Shown piece by piece: positions 1 to 7,996 of a DNA stretch of 46,070 bases. Each line of letters starts with the position of its first letter. Positions within the stretch are counted from its first letter, which is position 1. A model generated the notes under the pieces. It saw nothing but the letters and a program-made list of their open reading frames with translations, searched no databases and was not told the origin of the DNA. This DNA comes from Candidatus Blautia avicola (lineage in GTDB: Bacteria > Bacillota > Clostridia > Lachnospirales > Lachnospiraceae), in NCBI GenBank assembly GCA_019120515.1, contig DWUY01000314.1, positions 1 through 46,070 of the forward strand. The letters run 5' to 3'. The position numbers and the translations under genes were made by a program.

Positions 1-28
1 CGGACCCACATATGATACAATATGAATC

Positions 29-128
29 CTCTTATTGTTCGATTTATTCGCTCAGGTTGGCACCTTCCGCATAGCGGGGTTGCCGTGACTTCACAGTTCC
101 TATGTAACTCCATCACTCTGAATAAGAG
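29..128 (-). ncRNA. SAM-I (S-box) riboswitch, controlling a gene off the left edge
   Basis: The minus strand reads CTCTTATTCAGAGTGATGGAG...GGAACTGTGAAGTCACGGCAACCCCGC...GAAGGTGCCAACCTGAGCG...AATAAGAG. It has the S-box blocks CAGAGTGATGGAG, TGAAG..ACGGCAACC and AAGGTGCCAA. A perfect 8-bp P1 pairs CTCTTATT (128-121) with AATAAGAG (36-29). Confidence 0.85.
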
Positions 129-199
129 AAATAATATCCTTTGTTCAATTTTCGAATACTACATTAACGCTTTTTCCTCTCTGCGTCAAGTACTATTTT

Positions 200-1498
200 T
201 TATCCAACCCGAAGCTGGAATTTTTTAATCTCTTTTTCACTGGAAACTTTTTCAATCTCTGCACCCAAAGCTCTCAGTTTTTCTTCAAAACGCTCGTATC
301 CTCTCTGGATATAAACGATATCATCTACAATAGTGATCCCCTCTGCCGCAAGTCCGGCAATAACCAGAGCCGCCCCTGCCCGAAGGTCCGGAGCGCTGAC
401 CTGGGCTCCTGTCAGTTTTTCTACGCCATTGACAATGGCCGTATTGCCTTCCACTTTGATATCTGCGCCCATGCGCACCAGCTCTGCCACATATTTAAAA
501 CGGTTTTCAAAAATACTTTCTGTAATGATACTTGTCCCTTCTGCCAGAGTCAGCGCTACAGCAAACTGAGGCTGCATATCCGTAGGATATCCGGGATAGG
601 GCATAGTTTTTACATTGGTCCGTTTCAGCCGTTTATTGGCAACCACCCGGACTGCATCGTCAAACTCTTCAACCTGACATCCGATTTCTTCTAGTTTCGC
701 CGTTGTGGCTTCCAGATGTTTCGGGATCACATTTTTCACCATCACATCTCCCATAGTAGCGGCTGCAGCGCACATAAAGGTGCCTGCCTCGATCTGGTCC
801 GGAATGATCGAATAGCTGGTGCCGTGAAGTTTTTCCACGCCTCTGATACGAATCACATCAGTACCTGCCCCTTTGATATTAGCTCCCATACTGTTCAGAA
901 AATTGGCCACATCTACCACATGGGGTTCTTTGGCCGCATTTTCGATGGTAGTATAGCCGTTTGCCATAGCTGCCGCCATCATAATATTAATGGTGGCGCC
1001 TACAGAAACCATGTCCAGGAAAATATGTTTTCCTCTCAGTTCCTCAGCTTTTGCAACTACAGCTCCGTGGATAATATCCACAGATGCTCCCAGAGCACGA
1101 AATCCCTTCAGATGCTGGTCGATAGGACGGCTGCCGATATTGCAGCCTCCCGGAAGAGGGACCTCTGCATTTTTATATTTGCCAAGAAGAGCTCCCAGAA
1201 GATAATAGGAAGCCCGGATCTTCTTTATATATTCATACTCGACAGTAATATTTCCAATTGTAGCTCCTACGATCCTTACTTCTGTAGGACTGATACGCTC
1301 CACAGTCGCACCGATCTCTCTGATAGCCTCCAGCAGGACATTAATATCCCGCACATCCGGCAGATTCTCAATATGCACAGCCTCGTCTGTCATGATCGCT
1401 GCTGCCAGGATAGCCAGAGCCGCGTTCTTTGCACCGCCTATCTCTACTTCTCCTACTAAAGGATTTCCGCCTTTGATAATATACTGTTCCATATACAC
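200..1498 (-). CDS. murA: UDP-N-acetylglucosamine 1-carboxyvinyltransferase (MurA)
   Basis: 432 aa. EPSP-synthase-like fold sequence (MEQYIIKGGNPLVGEVEIGGAKNAALAILAAAI..., PGYPTDMQPQF). Confidence 0.96.
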   Translation of the reverse strand: MYMEQYIIKGGNPLVGEVEIGGAKNAALAILAAAIMTDEAVHIENLPDVRDINVLLEAIREIGATVERISPTEVRIVGATIGNITVEYEYIKKIRASYYLLGALLGKYKNAEVPLPGGCNIGSRPIDQHLKGFRALGASVDIIHGAVVAKAEELRGKHIFLDMVSVGATINIMMAAAMANGYTTIENAAKEPHVVDVANFLNSMGANIKGAGTDVIRIRGVEKLHGTSYSIIPDQIEAGTFMCAAAATMGDVMVKNVIPKHLEATTAKLEEIGCQVEEFDDAVRVVANKRLKRTNVKTMPYPGYPTDMQPQFAVALTLAEGTSIITESIFENRFKYVAELVRMGADIKVEGNTAIVNGVEKLTGAQVSAPDLRAGAALVIAGLAAEGITIVDDIVYIQRGYERFEEKLRALGAEIEKVSSEKEIKKFQLRVG

Positions 1499-1570
1499 AC
1501 CTCTTATTTTGGCTTATGCCTGTCTATATTTAACTGCCTGTCCCAAAAGACAGACCCTTATACTCCATTT

Positions 1571-1710
1571 GCCCCTGTAATACAATCCGCCCCATAAGGC
1601 AATCCTGAAAACATTCGCACTCCGGCCTACCGGCCTTCCTGCTCATGTTTTGCGGGTCCTAAATCCATGGTTTTTCATGCAAGCATGAAACCCTTGGCTT
1701 TTGGACCCTT
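1571..1710 (-). ncRNA. Structured leader element upstream of murA (apical TTCATGC-NN-GCATGAA hairpin plus AAAACAT...ATGTTTT hairpin)
   Basis: Outer stem GGGTCC 1654-1659 / GGACCC 1703-1708 with apex TTCATGC(AA)GCATGAA 1674-1689. Second hairpin AAAACAT 1608-1614 / ATGTTTT 1645-1651 encloses GGCC(tacc)GGCC 1624-1635. Same layout as the leader of the S1-domain gene. Confidence 0.65.
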
Positions 1711-1821
1711 GGTATCATTTTATGACTTAACCATAATATTATAACAGATAAATGTTTTTGTAAACAAAAATTAAAATTTTACCCTTCTTCTTTTCACCTG
1801 AATTTTATTTTAATTCTGTAA

Positions 1822-2328
1822 CTATTGAAGGATTTCCAGTATTTTCTGCAAAGTTCCCTCTGCATCGGTTTTTTTCTCATCAATTATATGATCCGCGTAT
1901 TTTTCATAAAGGGGGACTCTTTCTTCGTAAAGGTCTTTTAGTGTCTGTCCTTTTCTCAGGACCACGCCTCTTCCGATCAGATTGCTGAGTCTTCGGTTCA
2001 GGATCTGATAATCCAGTTTCAGATACAGAACTGTCCCGATCTTTTTCAGATGTTCCATGGCCTCCTGACAATATACCACACTGCCGCCTGTGGCGATCAC
2101 GGATTTTTCTGTGTCGATGGACTTATTTACACGATTTTCGATTTTCAGAAAGCCTTCCTGTCCTTCTTTTGCTATGATATCCTTCAGCAGTTTTTTTTCT
2201 TCCTTCTGGATCAACAGGTCGGAATCCACAAAAGTATAACCCAGGACTTTAGCAAGGATTACGCCTACCGTACTTTTCCCGGATCCCGGCATACCGATCA
2301 GCACTATATTTTCTTTCTGGTCTTTCAT
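1822..2328 (-). CDS. aroK: Shikimate kinase
   Basis: 168 aa with Walker A GMPGSGKSTVG, FVDSD and ATGGSVV motifs. Confidence 0.92.
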   Translation of the reverse strand: MKDQKENIVLIGMPGSGKSTVGVILAKVLGYTFVDSDLLIQKEEKKLLKDIIAKEGQEGFLKIENRVNKSIDTEKSVIATGGSVVYCQEAMEHLKKIGTVLYLKLDYQILNRRLSNLIGRGVVLRKGQTLKDLYEERVPLYEKYADHIIDEKKTDAEGTLQKILEILQ

Positions 2329-2909
2329 CTCTTCTGTTTCTTTTTTCTCCTTTTTTTGATACTGTATCCGAATGTTCCCAGCTTTCTGCCCAGGCCATAG
2401 TATTCTCCATGGGAATATACAATAGGACGAGCCAGCGCCAGATCAAATTTTCCCTTCTCATCCATATATTCTTTGTCCACATGGACAGCCAGCACATCCG
2501 CGGTAAATACCCGGTGGCTTCCGTAATCCTTTTCTTCCCGGACCCTGCACTCTATAGATACCGGAGACTCCTTGATCATCGGAGCTCCCACATGGGCGGC
2601 AGGTTCCCTGGTCAGTCCTGTTTCCAGAAACTTATCCACATCTCTTCCGGATCTTACTCCGCAGTAGTCTGTGGCAAAAGCCAGTTTTTCTGTGGTAAGA
2701 TTGATCACAAATTCTCCGGTCTCATGGATCATAGGGTAAGTATAACGCTCAGGTCTCACGGAAATTGACACCATAGGCGGGTTCGTACATACTGTGCCGG
2801 CCCATGCCACTGTGATAATATTGTCATGGCCTTCTTCATCCGCCGCCGTTACCATGACCGCTGGTAGCGGATACAGCATATTTCCCGGTTTCCATTCTAT
2901 TTTACTCAT
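2325..2909 (-). CDS. Flavin reductase family protein (flavoredoxin-like)
   Basis: 194 aa; 'VMVTAADEEGHDNIITVAWAGTVCTNPPMVSISVRPERYTYPMI' is typical of FMN-binding flavin reductase-like proteins. Confidence 0.88.
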   Translation of the reverse strand: MSKIEWKPGNMLYPLPAVMVTAADEEGHDNIITVAWAGTVCTNPPMVSISVRPERYTYPMIHETGEFVINLTTEKLAFATDYCGVRSGRDVDKFLETGLTREPAAHVGAPMIKESPVSIECRVREEKDYGSHRVFTADVLAVHVDKEYMDEKGKFDLALARPIVYSHGEYYGLGRKLGTFGYSIKKRRKKKQKR

Positions 2910-2929
2910 ATCTGTCCAGTCTCCTTATC

Positions 2930-4588
2930 TCAGCTGTTGTTCTGCTGAAGAGTTCCGATAAAAGCAGGGATCAGCTGTTTCTTTCTGGAAACGACTCCAG
3001 GAAGCAGATAGCCCCCGTCTTTCTCCTTGACTTCAAAAGATTCTTCCACCAGTCTTCCGCTGCCGTCTCCATAGCAGAGGATTTCTGAAGATTCCTCCAG
3101 GATATTGGTAAGCATAAAGAACACCATGGAAACTCCGTTCTTTCCACATTCATGCTTCATAACCGGCAGGATCCTCTTCTTCAGATCCTTCAGTTCCTGG
3201 GCGCTCATAGAACTGATCTGTCCTACGCCAAAGTTTACCTTATCCGAAGTAAAACGCTTAAAGTCCTGATAAAAGATAACTTCAATAGTTTTCCCCTTCA
3301 GATTGCTGCCTGCGGTGAACATCTCTTTTGCAAACTCTTCTATATTAATTCCTGCAATAAGAGCCAGCGCCCCCGCCGCCATCTTGTCGGAAGAGGTGCA
3401 GGTAGGCGACCGGAACATAAGAGTATCCGAGATAATCGCCGCGCAAAGCAACCCTGCGATCTGAGGGCTGATCTCCAAGGATTTTTCCACATACATCTGG
3501 TAGAGGATCGTTGCCGTACATCCCACCGGCTGATTGCGGAACATAATAGGCTGGAGAGTCTCCAGGGAACCCAGCCTGTGATGGTCGATGATCTCCAGGA
3601 TCTCCGCGGAATCAATGTTGTCCACTGCCTGTGTCTTTTCATTATGGTCTACCAGGATCAACTGTTTTTTCTTCATTCCCAGAAGATTTCTCCTGGACAC
3701 GGTTCCGATATACTTGCCATGCTTATTCACTACAGGGAACGCCCTGTGGCGGTTTTTTACCATAATGTCCTTAATATTGTCTGTATAATCATCGGTCTGG
3801 AAAGTGATCAGATTGTCCTTCTTCATAATGTGTTTCACCGGGATACTCTGATTGATCAGCCTTGCCACACTGAAAGTATCCAGAGCAGACTGGATGATCA
3901 CACATTGGTTTTTCTCCGCCGCATCTTTAATATCCTGTTCAACCTCTGTATGGTTGCAGACAATGATACAGCTTACATTCTGCTCTATGGCGCAGAGATG
4001 ATCCTCATGCCGGTCACCCAGGATAACCAGATCATCTTCCTCCAGGAACTCTCCCATTTTATCCGGGTGGGCTGCTCCGATGACCACCTTTCCCCTTACA
4101 AAATATCCATGGGGATTTCCGGTAACTACCCTCCCTTCTACAGTATTGGCAATACTTCTGTACTGGGTTTTTGCATTCGAAAGAAAATAATTGTCATGAG
4201 CATCCATATAAGATTTGGCAATATCCCCTGTTGTGATCAGGCCTTCCAGTTTCCCGTCCTCCTTGGTGATCGGCAGGGTCACCGCACTGGTCTGCTTCAT
4301 AATAGCCCAGGCGTCCTTAATAGAAATACTGTTCTCCACACCCGGCGTCTCCCGGATCTCCATATCCTTCACCTGAGTCCCTACATCCGAAAGATATCCC
4401 GGTGCCTCCACGCCAAACCTCTTCAGCACATACTCCGTCTCCTCATTTATCTGCCCGGCCCTCTTCGCCGCATACTTACTTCCTTTATTCAATCGGTTCT
4501 TAAAATCCGCATAGGCAATCGCGGAACAAATAGAATCCGTATCCGGATTCTTATGCCCGATAATATAAATTTTCCTCTGCTTCGCCAT
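2930..4588 (-). CDS. ppaC: Manganese-dependent inorganic pyrophosphatase with CBS and DRTGG domains
   Basis: 552 aa; DHH motifs (GHKNPDTDSICSAIAYA, DHHRLGS) with a CBS/DRTGG insert. Confidence 0.93.
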   Translation of the reverse strand: MAKQRKIYIIGHKNPDTDSICSAIAYADFKNRLNKGSKYAAKRAGQINEETEYVLKRFGVEAPGYLSDVGTQVKDMEIRETPGVENSISIKDAWAIMKQTSAVTLPITKEDGKLEGLITTGDIAKSYMDAHDNYFLSNAKTQYRSIANTVEGRVVTGNPHGYFVRGKVVIGAAHPDKMGEFLEEDDLVILGDRHEDHLCAIEQNVSCIIVCNHTEVEQDIKDAAEKNQCVIIQSALDTFSVARLINQSIPVKHIMKKDNLITFQTDDYTDNIKDIMVKNRHRAFPVVNKHGKYIGTVSRRNLLGMKKKQLILVDHNEKTQAVDNIDSAEILEIIDHHRLGSLETLQPIMFRNQPVGCTATILYQMYVEKSLEISPQIAGLLCAAIISDTLMFRSPTCTSSDKMAAGALALIAGINIEEFAKEMFTAGSNLKGKTIEVIFYQDFKRFTSDKVNFGVGQISSMSAQELKDLKKRILPVMKHECGKNGVSMVFFMLTNILEESSEILCYGDGSGRLVEESFEVKEKDGGYLLPGVVSRKKQLIPAFIGTLQQNNS

Positions 4589-4674
4589 TCCACATATCCT
4601 TTCTCAAAGGTCATTTCCACTTCTTTTTTTATACTATCACACTTCTAATTTCCTGGCAATTATGATATGATACT

Positions 4675-4930
4675 AGGGGCGAAAGCTCAGATATTTCATG
4701 CTTGCATGAATATATCTGAATTTGAGCCCCGTTAAAACATGAACATGTAGCCCGATAGGGCGGAATGTGAATGTTTTTCTGAATTGTGGGAGCCCAAAGG
4801 GCGGAACAATTCAGGGAGTATTATTAAACTTGAGGGTGAGACCCGCTAAAAACATGAGCATGGAAACCGTTAGGTTGGAATGCGAATGTTTTCTGAATTG
4901 CGGGAGCCGAAGGCGGAGCAATTCTGGGGG
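4675..4930 (+). ncRNA. Structured leader of the S1-domain gene: CATGC-apex hairpin followed by two tandem copies of a two-hairpin module
   Basis: Hairpin GGGGC...TTTCATGC(TT)GCATGAA...GCCCC (4676-4730). Unit 1 hairpin A 4734-4777 and hairpin B 4779-4814; unit 2 hairpin A 4848-4892 and hairpin B 4893-4924. Stems are conserved between copies by compensatory changes. Confidence 0.75.
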
Positions 4931-4977
4931 ATAGCATTTCCCCGAATTTTAAACTGTATTTAAAGGAGGAGCGAATT

Positions 4978-5685
4978 ATGTCAGAAGAAACAAAGAAACC
5001 GGAAACCATGGAAGATTACATGAATGAGATCAACGCATCCTTTTCTAATTTCCGGGATGACGATATGCTGATCTGGGACAAGCTGACCCAGATGAAAGAG
5101 GATAAAGAAGCTTTTGAAGTTACGGTAGAAGGTATCGTAAAGGGCGGTGTGATCGCCTATGTGGAAGGTATCCGCGCCTTTATCCCGGTATCTCAGCTGG
5201 CTCTTCACTATGTGGAAAATCCCGAGGATTATTTAAAGAAAACCCTTACTGTCAGGGTGATCGAAGTGGATGAACAGGAAAACCGCCTGGTACTTTCAGC
5301 CAAAGAGGTACAAAGAGAAAAGGCTCAGGAAGAAAAGCTGGAAAAGATCCAGAATATTAAAGTAGGAAGTATCGTGGAAGGAACCGTAGAGTCCCTTCAG
5401 ACTTACGGCGCATTTGTTGACCTGGGGGATCATATTTCCGGCCTGGTACATGTTTCCCAGATCTCCGAAAAAAGGATCAAATCTCCAAAGGCTGTGCTCT
5501 CCGTAGGAGACCATGTAAAAGCGAAAGTTATTAAAAATGAAGACGGAAAGATCAGCCTGAGTATAAAAGCCCTTGCTCAGCCTCAGGAAGAAAAAGACGA
5601 AGAACCGGATTTTGAGATTCCCAAAAGCGAAGAGATCTCCACATCTTTAGGTTCTCTTCTGAAAAATATAAAGATCAACGGTTAA
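4978..5685 (+). CDS. S1 RNA-binding domain protein (two S1 domains)
   Basis: 235 aa; 'GGVIAYVEGIRAFIPVSQL' and 'GSIVEGTVESLQTYGAFVDLGDHISGLVHVSQIS'. GGAGGA ribosome-binding site upstream. Confidence 0.92.
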   Translation: MSEETKKPETMEDYMNEINASFSNFRDDDMLIWDKLTQMKEDKEAFEVTVEGIVKGGVIAYVEGIRAFIPVSQLALHYVENPEDYLKKTLTVRVIEVDEQENRLVLSAKEVQREKAQEEKLEKIQNIKVGSIVEGTVESLQTYGAFVDLGDHISGLVHVSQISEKRIKSPKAVLSVGDHVKAKVIKNEDGKISLSIKALAQPQEEKDEEPDFEIPKSEEISTSLGSLLKNIKING

Positions 5686-5698
5686 TAGGAGAATACAG

Positions 5699-6757
5699 GT
5701 GAAGAAAATATTAAACCGGATTTTTATTGAAGGCCTTGGCGGAATGGCTTACGGCCTTTTTGCCACTCTGATCATTGGCACGATCATCCAGCAGATCGGC
5801 AATCTGGCCGGGGGACCCTGGGGCGCTTTGCTCTATCAGTTCGGAAAATTTGCCGCAGCTATGACCGGCGCCGGGATCGGCGCCGGCGTCGCCTGCCGTT
5901 TTAAAGAAAGCCCGCTGGTCGTCCTCTCCGCCGTTACTGCAGGTATGGTAGGGGCTCATGCCGGAAACATTTCCGCCGGAGCAGTTTTTACCGAAGAAGG
6001 CGCCCTGCTTCTGTCCGGTCCCGGTGAGCCTTTGGGGGCTTTTATCGCCTCCTATGCTGCTATCGAACTTTCCAGACTTCTTGCAGGAAAGACCAAACTG
6101 GATATTATCCTTGCTCCGATGGCGGGCATTCTGGGCGGCTCTGTTGTAGGGATCTTAGTGGGTCCCCCTATCAGCCGGCTGATGAACCAGCTTGGAGCGA
6201 TGATCAACTGGGGCACCGAACAGCAGCCTTTCCTTATGGGTATTGTGGTATCTGTCCTCATGGGCATGATCCTGACTCTGCCTATCAGTTCTGCCGCCTT
6301 AGGAGTGATCCTGAATCTTTCCGGTCTTGCCGCCGGAGCCGCTACGATCGGCTGCTGCTGCAATATGGTAGGCTTTGCGGTAGCAAGTTATAAAGAAAAT
6401 GGTATATCCGGCCTTCTGGCCCAGGGGATCGGAACCTCCATGCTCCAGGTCCCCAATATTATGCGCCATCCTCTGATATGGCTGCCTGCTATTATTTCCA
6501 GCGCCATTTTAGGTCCTGTGGGAACTCTGCTGGCCGGTATGACCAATAATGCTACCGGTTCCGGAATGGGTACAGCCGGTTTTGTCGGTCAGATCATGAC
6601 CTGGCAGACCATGACCGCCACAGAGGATCCGGTGATCGTATTGATAAAAATCCTTCTCCTGCATTTTATCCTGCCCGGTATATTGTCACTGGTGATCGCA
6701 GACAACATGCGGAAGCTGGGATTGATAAAGGACGGTCAGATGAAGCTGGATATGTAA
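5699..6757 (+). CDS. PTS EIIC-like (PTS_EIIC_2 type) membrane protein
   Basis: 352 aa, hydrophobic, GTG start; typical 'RIFIEGLGGMAYGLFATLIIGTI...' sequence. Confidence 0.8.
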   Translation: MKKILNRIFIEGLGGMAYGLFATLIIGTIIQQIGNLAGGPWGALLYQFGKFAAAMTGAGIGAGVACRFKESPLVVLSAVTAGMVGAHAGNISAGAVFTEEGALLLSGPGEPLGAFIASYAAIELSRLLAGKTKLDIILAPMAGILGGSVVGILVGPPISRLMNQLGAMINWGTEQQPFLMGIVVSVLMGMILTLPISSAALGVILNLSGLAAGAATIGCCCNMVGFAVASYKENGISGLLAQGIGTSMLQVPNIMRHPLIWLPAIISSAILGPVGTLLAGMTNNATGSGMGTAGFVGQIMTWQTMTATEDPVIVLIKILLLHFILPGILSLVIADNMRKLGLIKDGQMKLDM

Positions 6758-6812
6758 CTATCCGATGGACTTATCAGGAAAGAATCTGTATACAGAGAAA
6801 GCTGTTAAACTT

Positions 6813-6841
6813 TTGACTAAATGCCGCTTTTTTGCTATACT
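6813..6841 (+). promoter_or_regulatory. SigA-type promoter for the (p)ppGpp synthetase gene
   Basis: TTGACT (6813-6818), 17-nt spacer, TATACT (6836-6841). Confidence 0.75.
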
Positions 6842-6855
6842 GTAGAAAAGCGGCA
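6822..6855. repeat. 10-bp inverted repeat flanking the -10 element; possible operator or terminator of the upstream gene
   Basis: TGCCGCTTTT (6822-6831) / AAAAGCGGCA (6846-6855), followed by GTTTTTG. Confidence 0.6.
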
Positions 6856-6857
6856 GT

Positions 6858-6928
6858 TTTTGTGCGAATGCCCGGCAAGCGTCTGCCGTGCTTGCATGAA
6901 CAGGCATTTACCGGGCATCAGCACAAAA
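6858..6928 (+). other. Long hairpin in the relQ-like leader with a TGC-TT-GCA apex
   Basis: TTTTGTGC 6858-6865 / GCACAAAA 6921-6928 and ATGCCCGG 6868-6875 / CCGGGCAT 6911-6918, enclosing GTGCTTGCATGAA. Confidence 0.7.
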
Positions 6929-6959
6929 TCATATTTTCCTAAAAGGAGGTGAAGCATGG

Positions 6960-7631
6960 TTGGAAAATTCTCCAAATCTGAACCTTTATGAGGATGTAGA
7001 CAGCTGGGAAACTCTCATGTTCCTTTATAATGCCGCATTAAAGGAGATCAATACCAAAATTGAAATACTCAACGATGAGTTTCAGCATGTGCATCACTAC
7101 ACCCCCATAGAACATATTAAATCCAGGATCAAAACAGCGGAAAGTATTGTTAAGAAGCTGAAGAAAAACGGTTATGAAGTCAACGTCCAAAATATGGTAA
7201 AACATGTCCGGGACATAGCCGGAGTCCGGATCATCTGTTCCTTTACTTCAGATATCTATCTTATCGCAGATATGATCGCCAAGCAGGGAGATCTGAAGAT
7301 CATTTCTCTCAAAGATTATATCAAACATCCCAAAGACAGCGGTTATCAGAGTTATCATATGCTGGTATCTGTTCCCATCTATCTGTCCGGAGGATTTGTA
7401 GATACTAAAGTAGAGATCCAAATACGGACTGTGGCACAGGATTTCTGGGCCAGCCTGGAACACAAGATCTATTACAAATTTGAGGGCAATGCGCCTGATT
7501 ATATCAGCCGCGAACTTCAGGAATGCTCCAAGATCGTGGAAAAACTGGACGCCCGGATGCTCTCTTTAAATAAGACGATTCAGGAATTCAGCGGAAAAAG
7601 GACAGGAGACATCCTTCCTTCAGAAGCGTAA
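6960..7631 (+). CDS. relQ: Small alarmone (GTP pyrophosphokinase) synthetase, RelQ/YjbM-like
   Basis: 223 aa RelA/SpoT synthetase domain (RIKTAESIVKKLKK, VRDIAGVRIICSF, KDYIKHPKDSGYQSYHMLV, VEIQIRTVAQDFWASLEHK). TTG start. Confidence 0.88.
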   Translation: MENSPNLNLYEDVDSWETLMFLYNAALKEINTKIEILNDEFQHVHHYTPIEHIKSRIKTAESIVKKLKKNGYEVNVQNMVKHVRDIAGVRIICSFTSDIYLIADMIAKQGDLKIISLKDYIKHPKDSGYQSYHMLVSVPIYLSGGFVDTKVEIQIRTVAQDFWASLEHKIYYKFEGNAPDYISRELQECSKIVEKLDARMLSLNKTIQEFSGKRTGDILPSEA

Positions 7632-7632
7632 G

Positions 7633-7678
7633 AAGAGGCTGCAGCTCTACACAGACAGGGCTGCAGCCTCTTTTCTCT
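7633..7678 (+). terminator. Rho-independent terminator after relQ
   Basis: AAGAGGCTGCAG 7633-7644 / CTGCAGCCTCTT 7661-7672, followed by TTCTCTTATTT. Confidence 0.85.
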
Positions 7679-7791
7679 TATTTACGCCTACTCCTGACCT
7701 GCAGAAGTTCTTACCTTACATGTCTGTTTTCGGGAATTCAACCCGGTTGATCAGCTTGCTGTCTGTCAGCCATATATCCTCCGTCTATGTC

Positions 7792-7820
7792 TTGTATTCT
7801 TTTTCCTGTTTTGCTATAAT
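7792..7820 (+). promoter_or_regulatory. Candidate SigA-type promoter for the beta-mannosidase gene
   Basis: TTGTAT (7792-7797), 17 nt, TATAAT (7815-7820). Confidence 0.6.
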
Positions 7821-7996
7821 TCAGACAAAATTTTTGAAAACACTATATACCCGGAAATTCTGATCGCTGTTCTTCTGTATCTAAATCATTTTTCATAGAA
7901 AGGATCCCCTGGAACTCCTTCTTCAAAGATATAGATCAGACAGAAGGAAAAGCCATCATAGAATGGCCATGTTTATCCCTGCAGGAGGTACGATAA

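Noticed and set aside
22-228. 68-aa ORF at the left edge
   Set aside because: Falls on the reverse complement of the SAM-I riboswitch; not coding-like.
3152-4648. 498-aa plus-strand ORF opposite the pyrophosphatase gene
   Set aside because: Antisense shadow of a clear CDS; no recognisable domain and no proper start/SD context.
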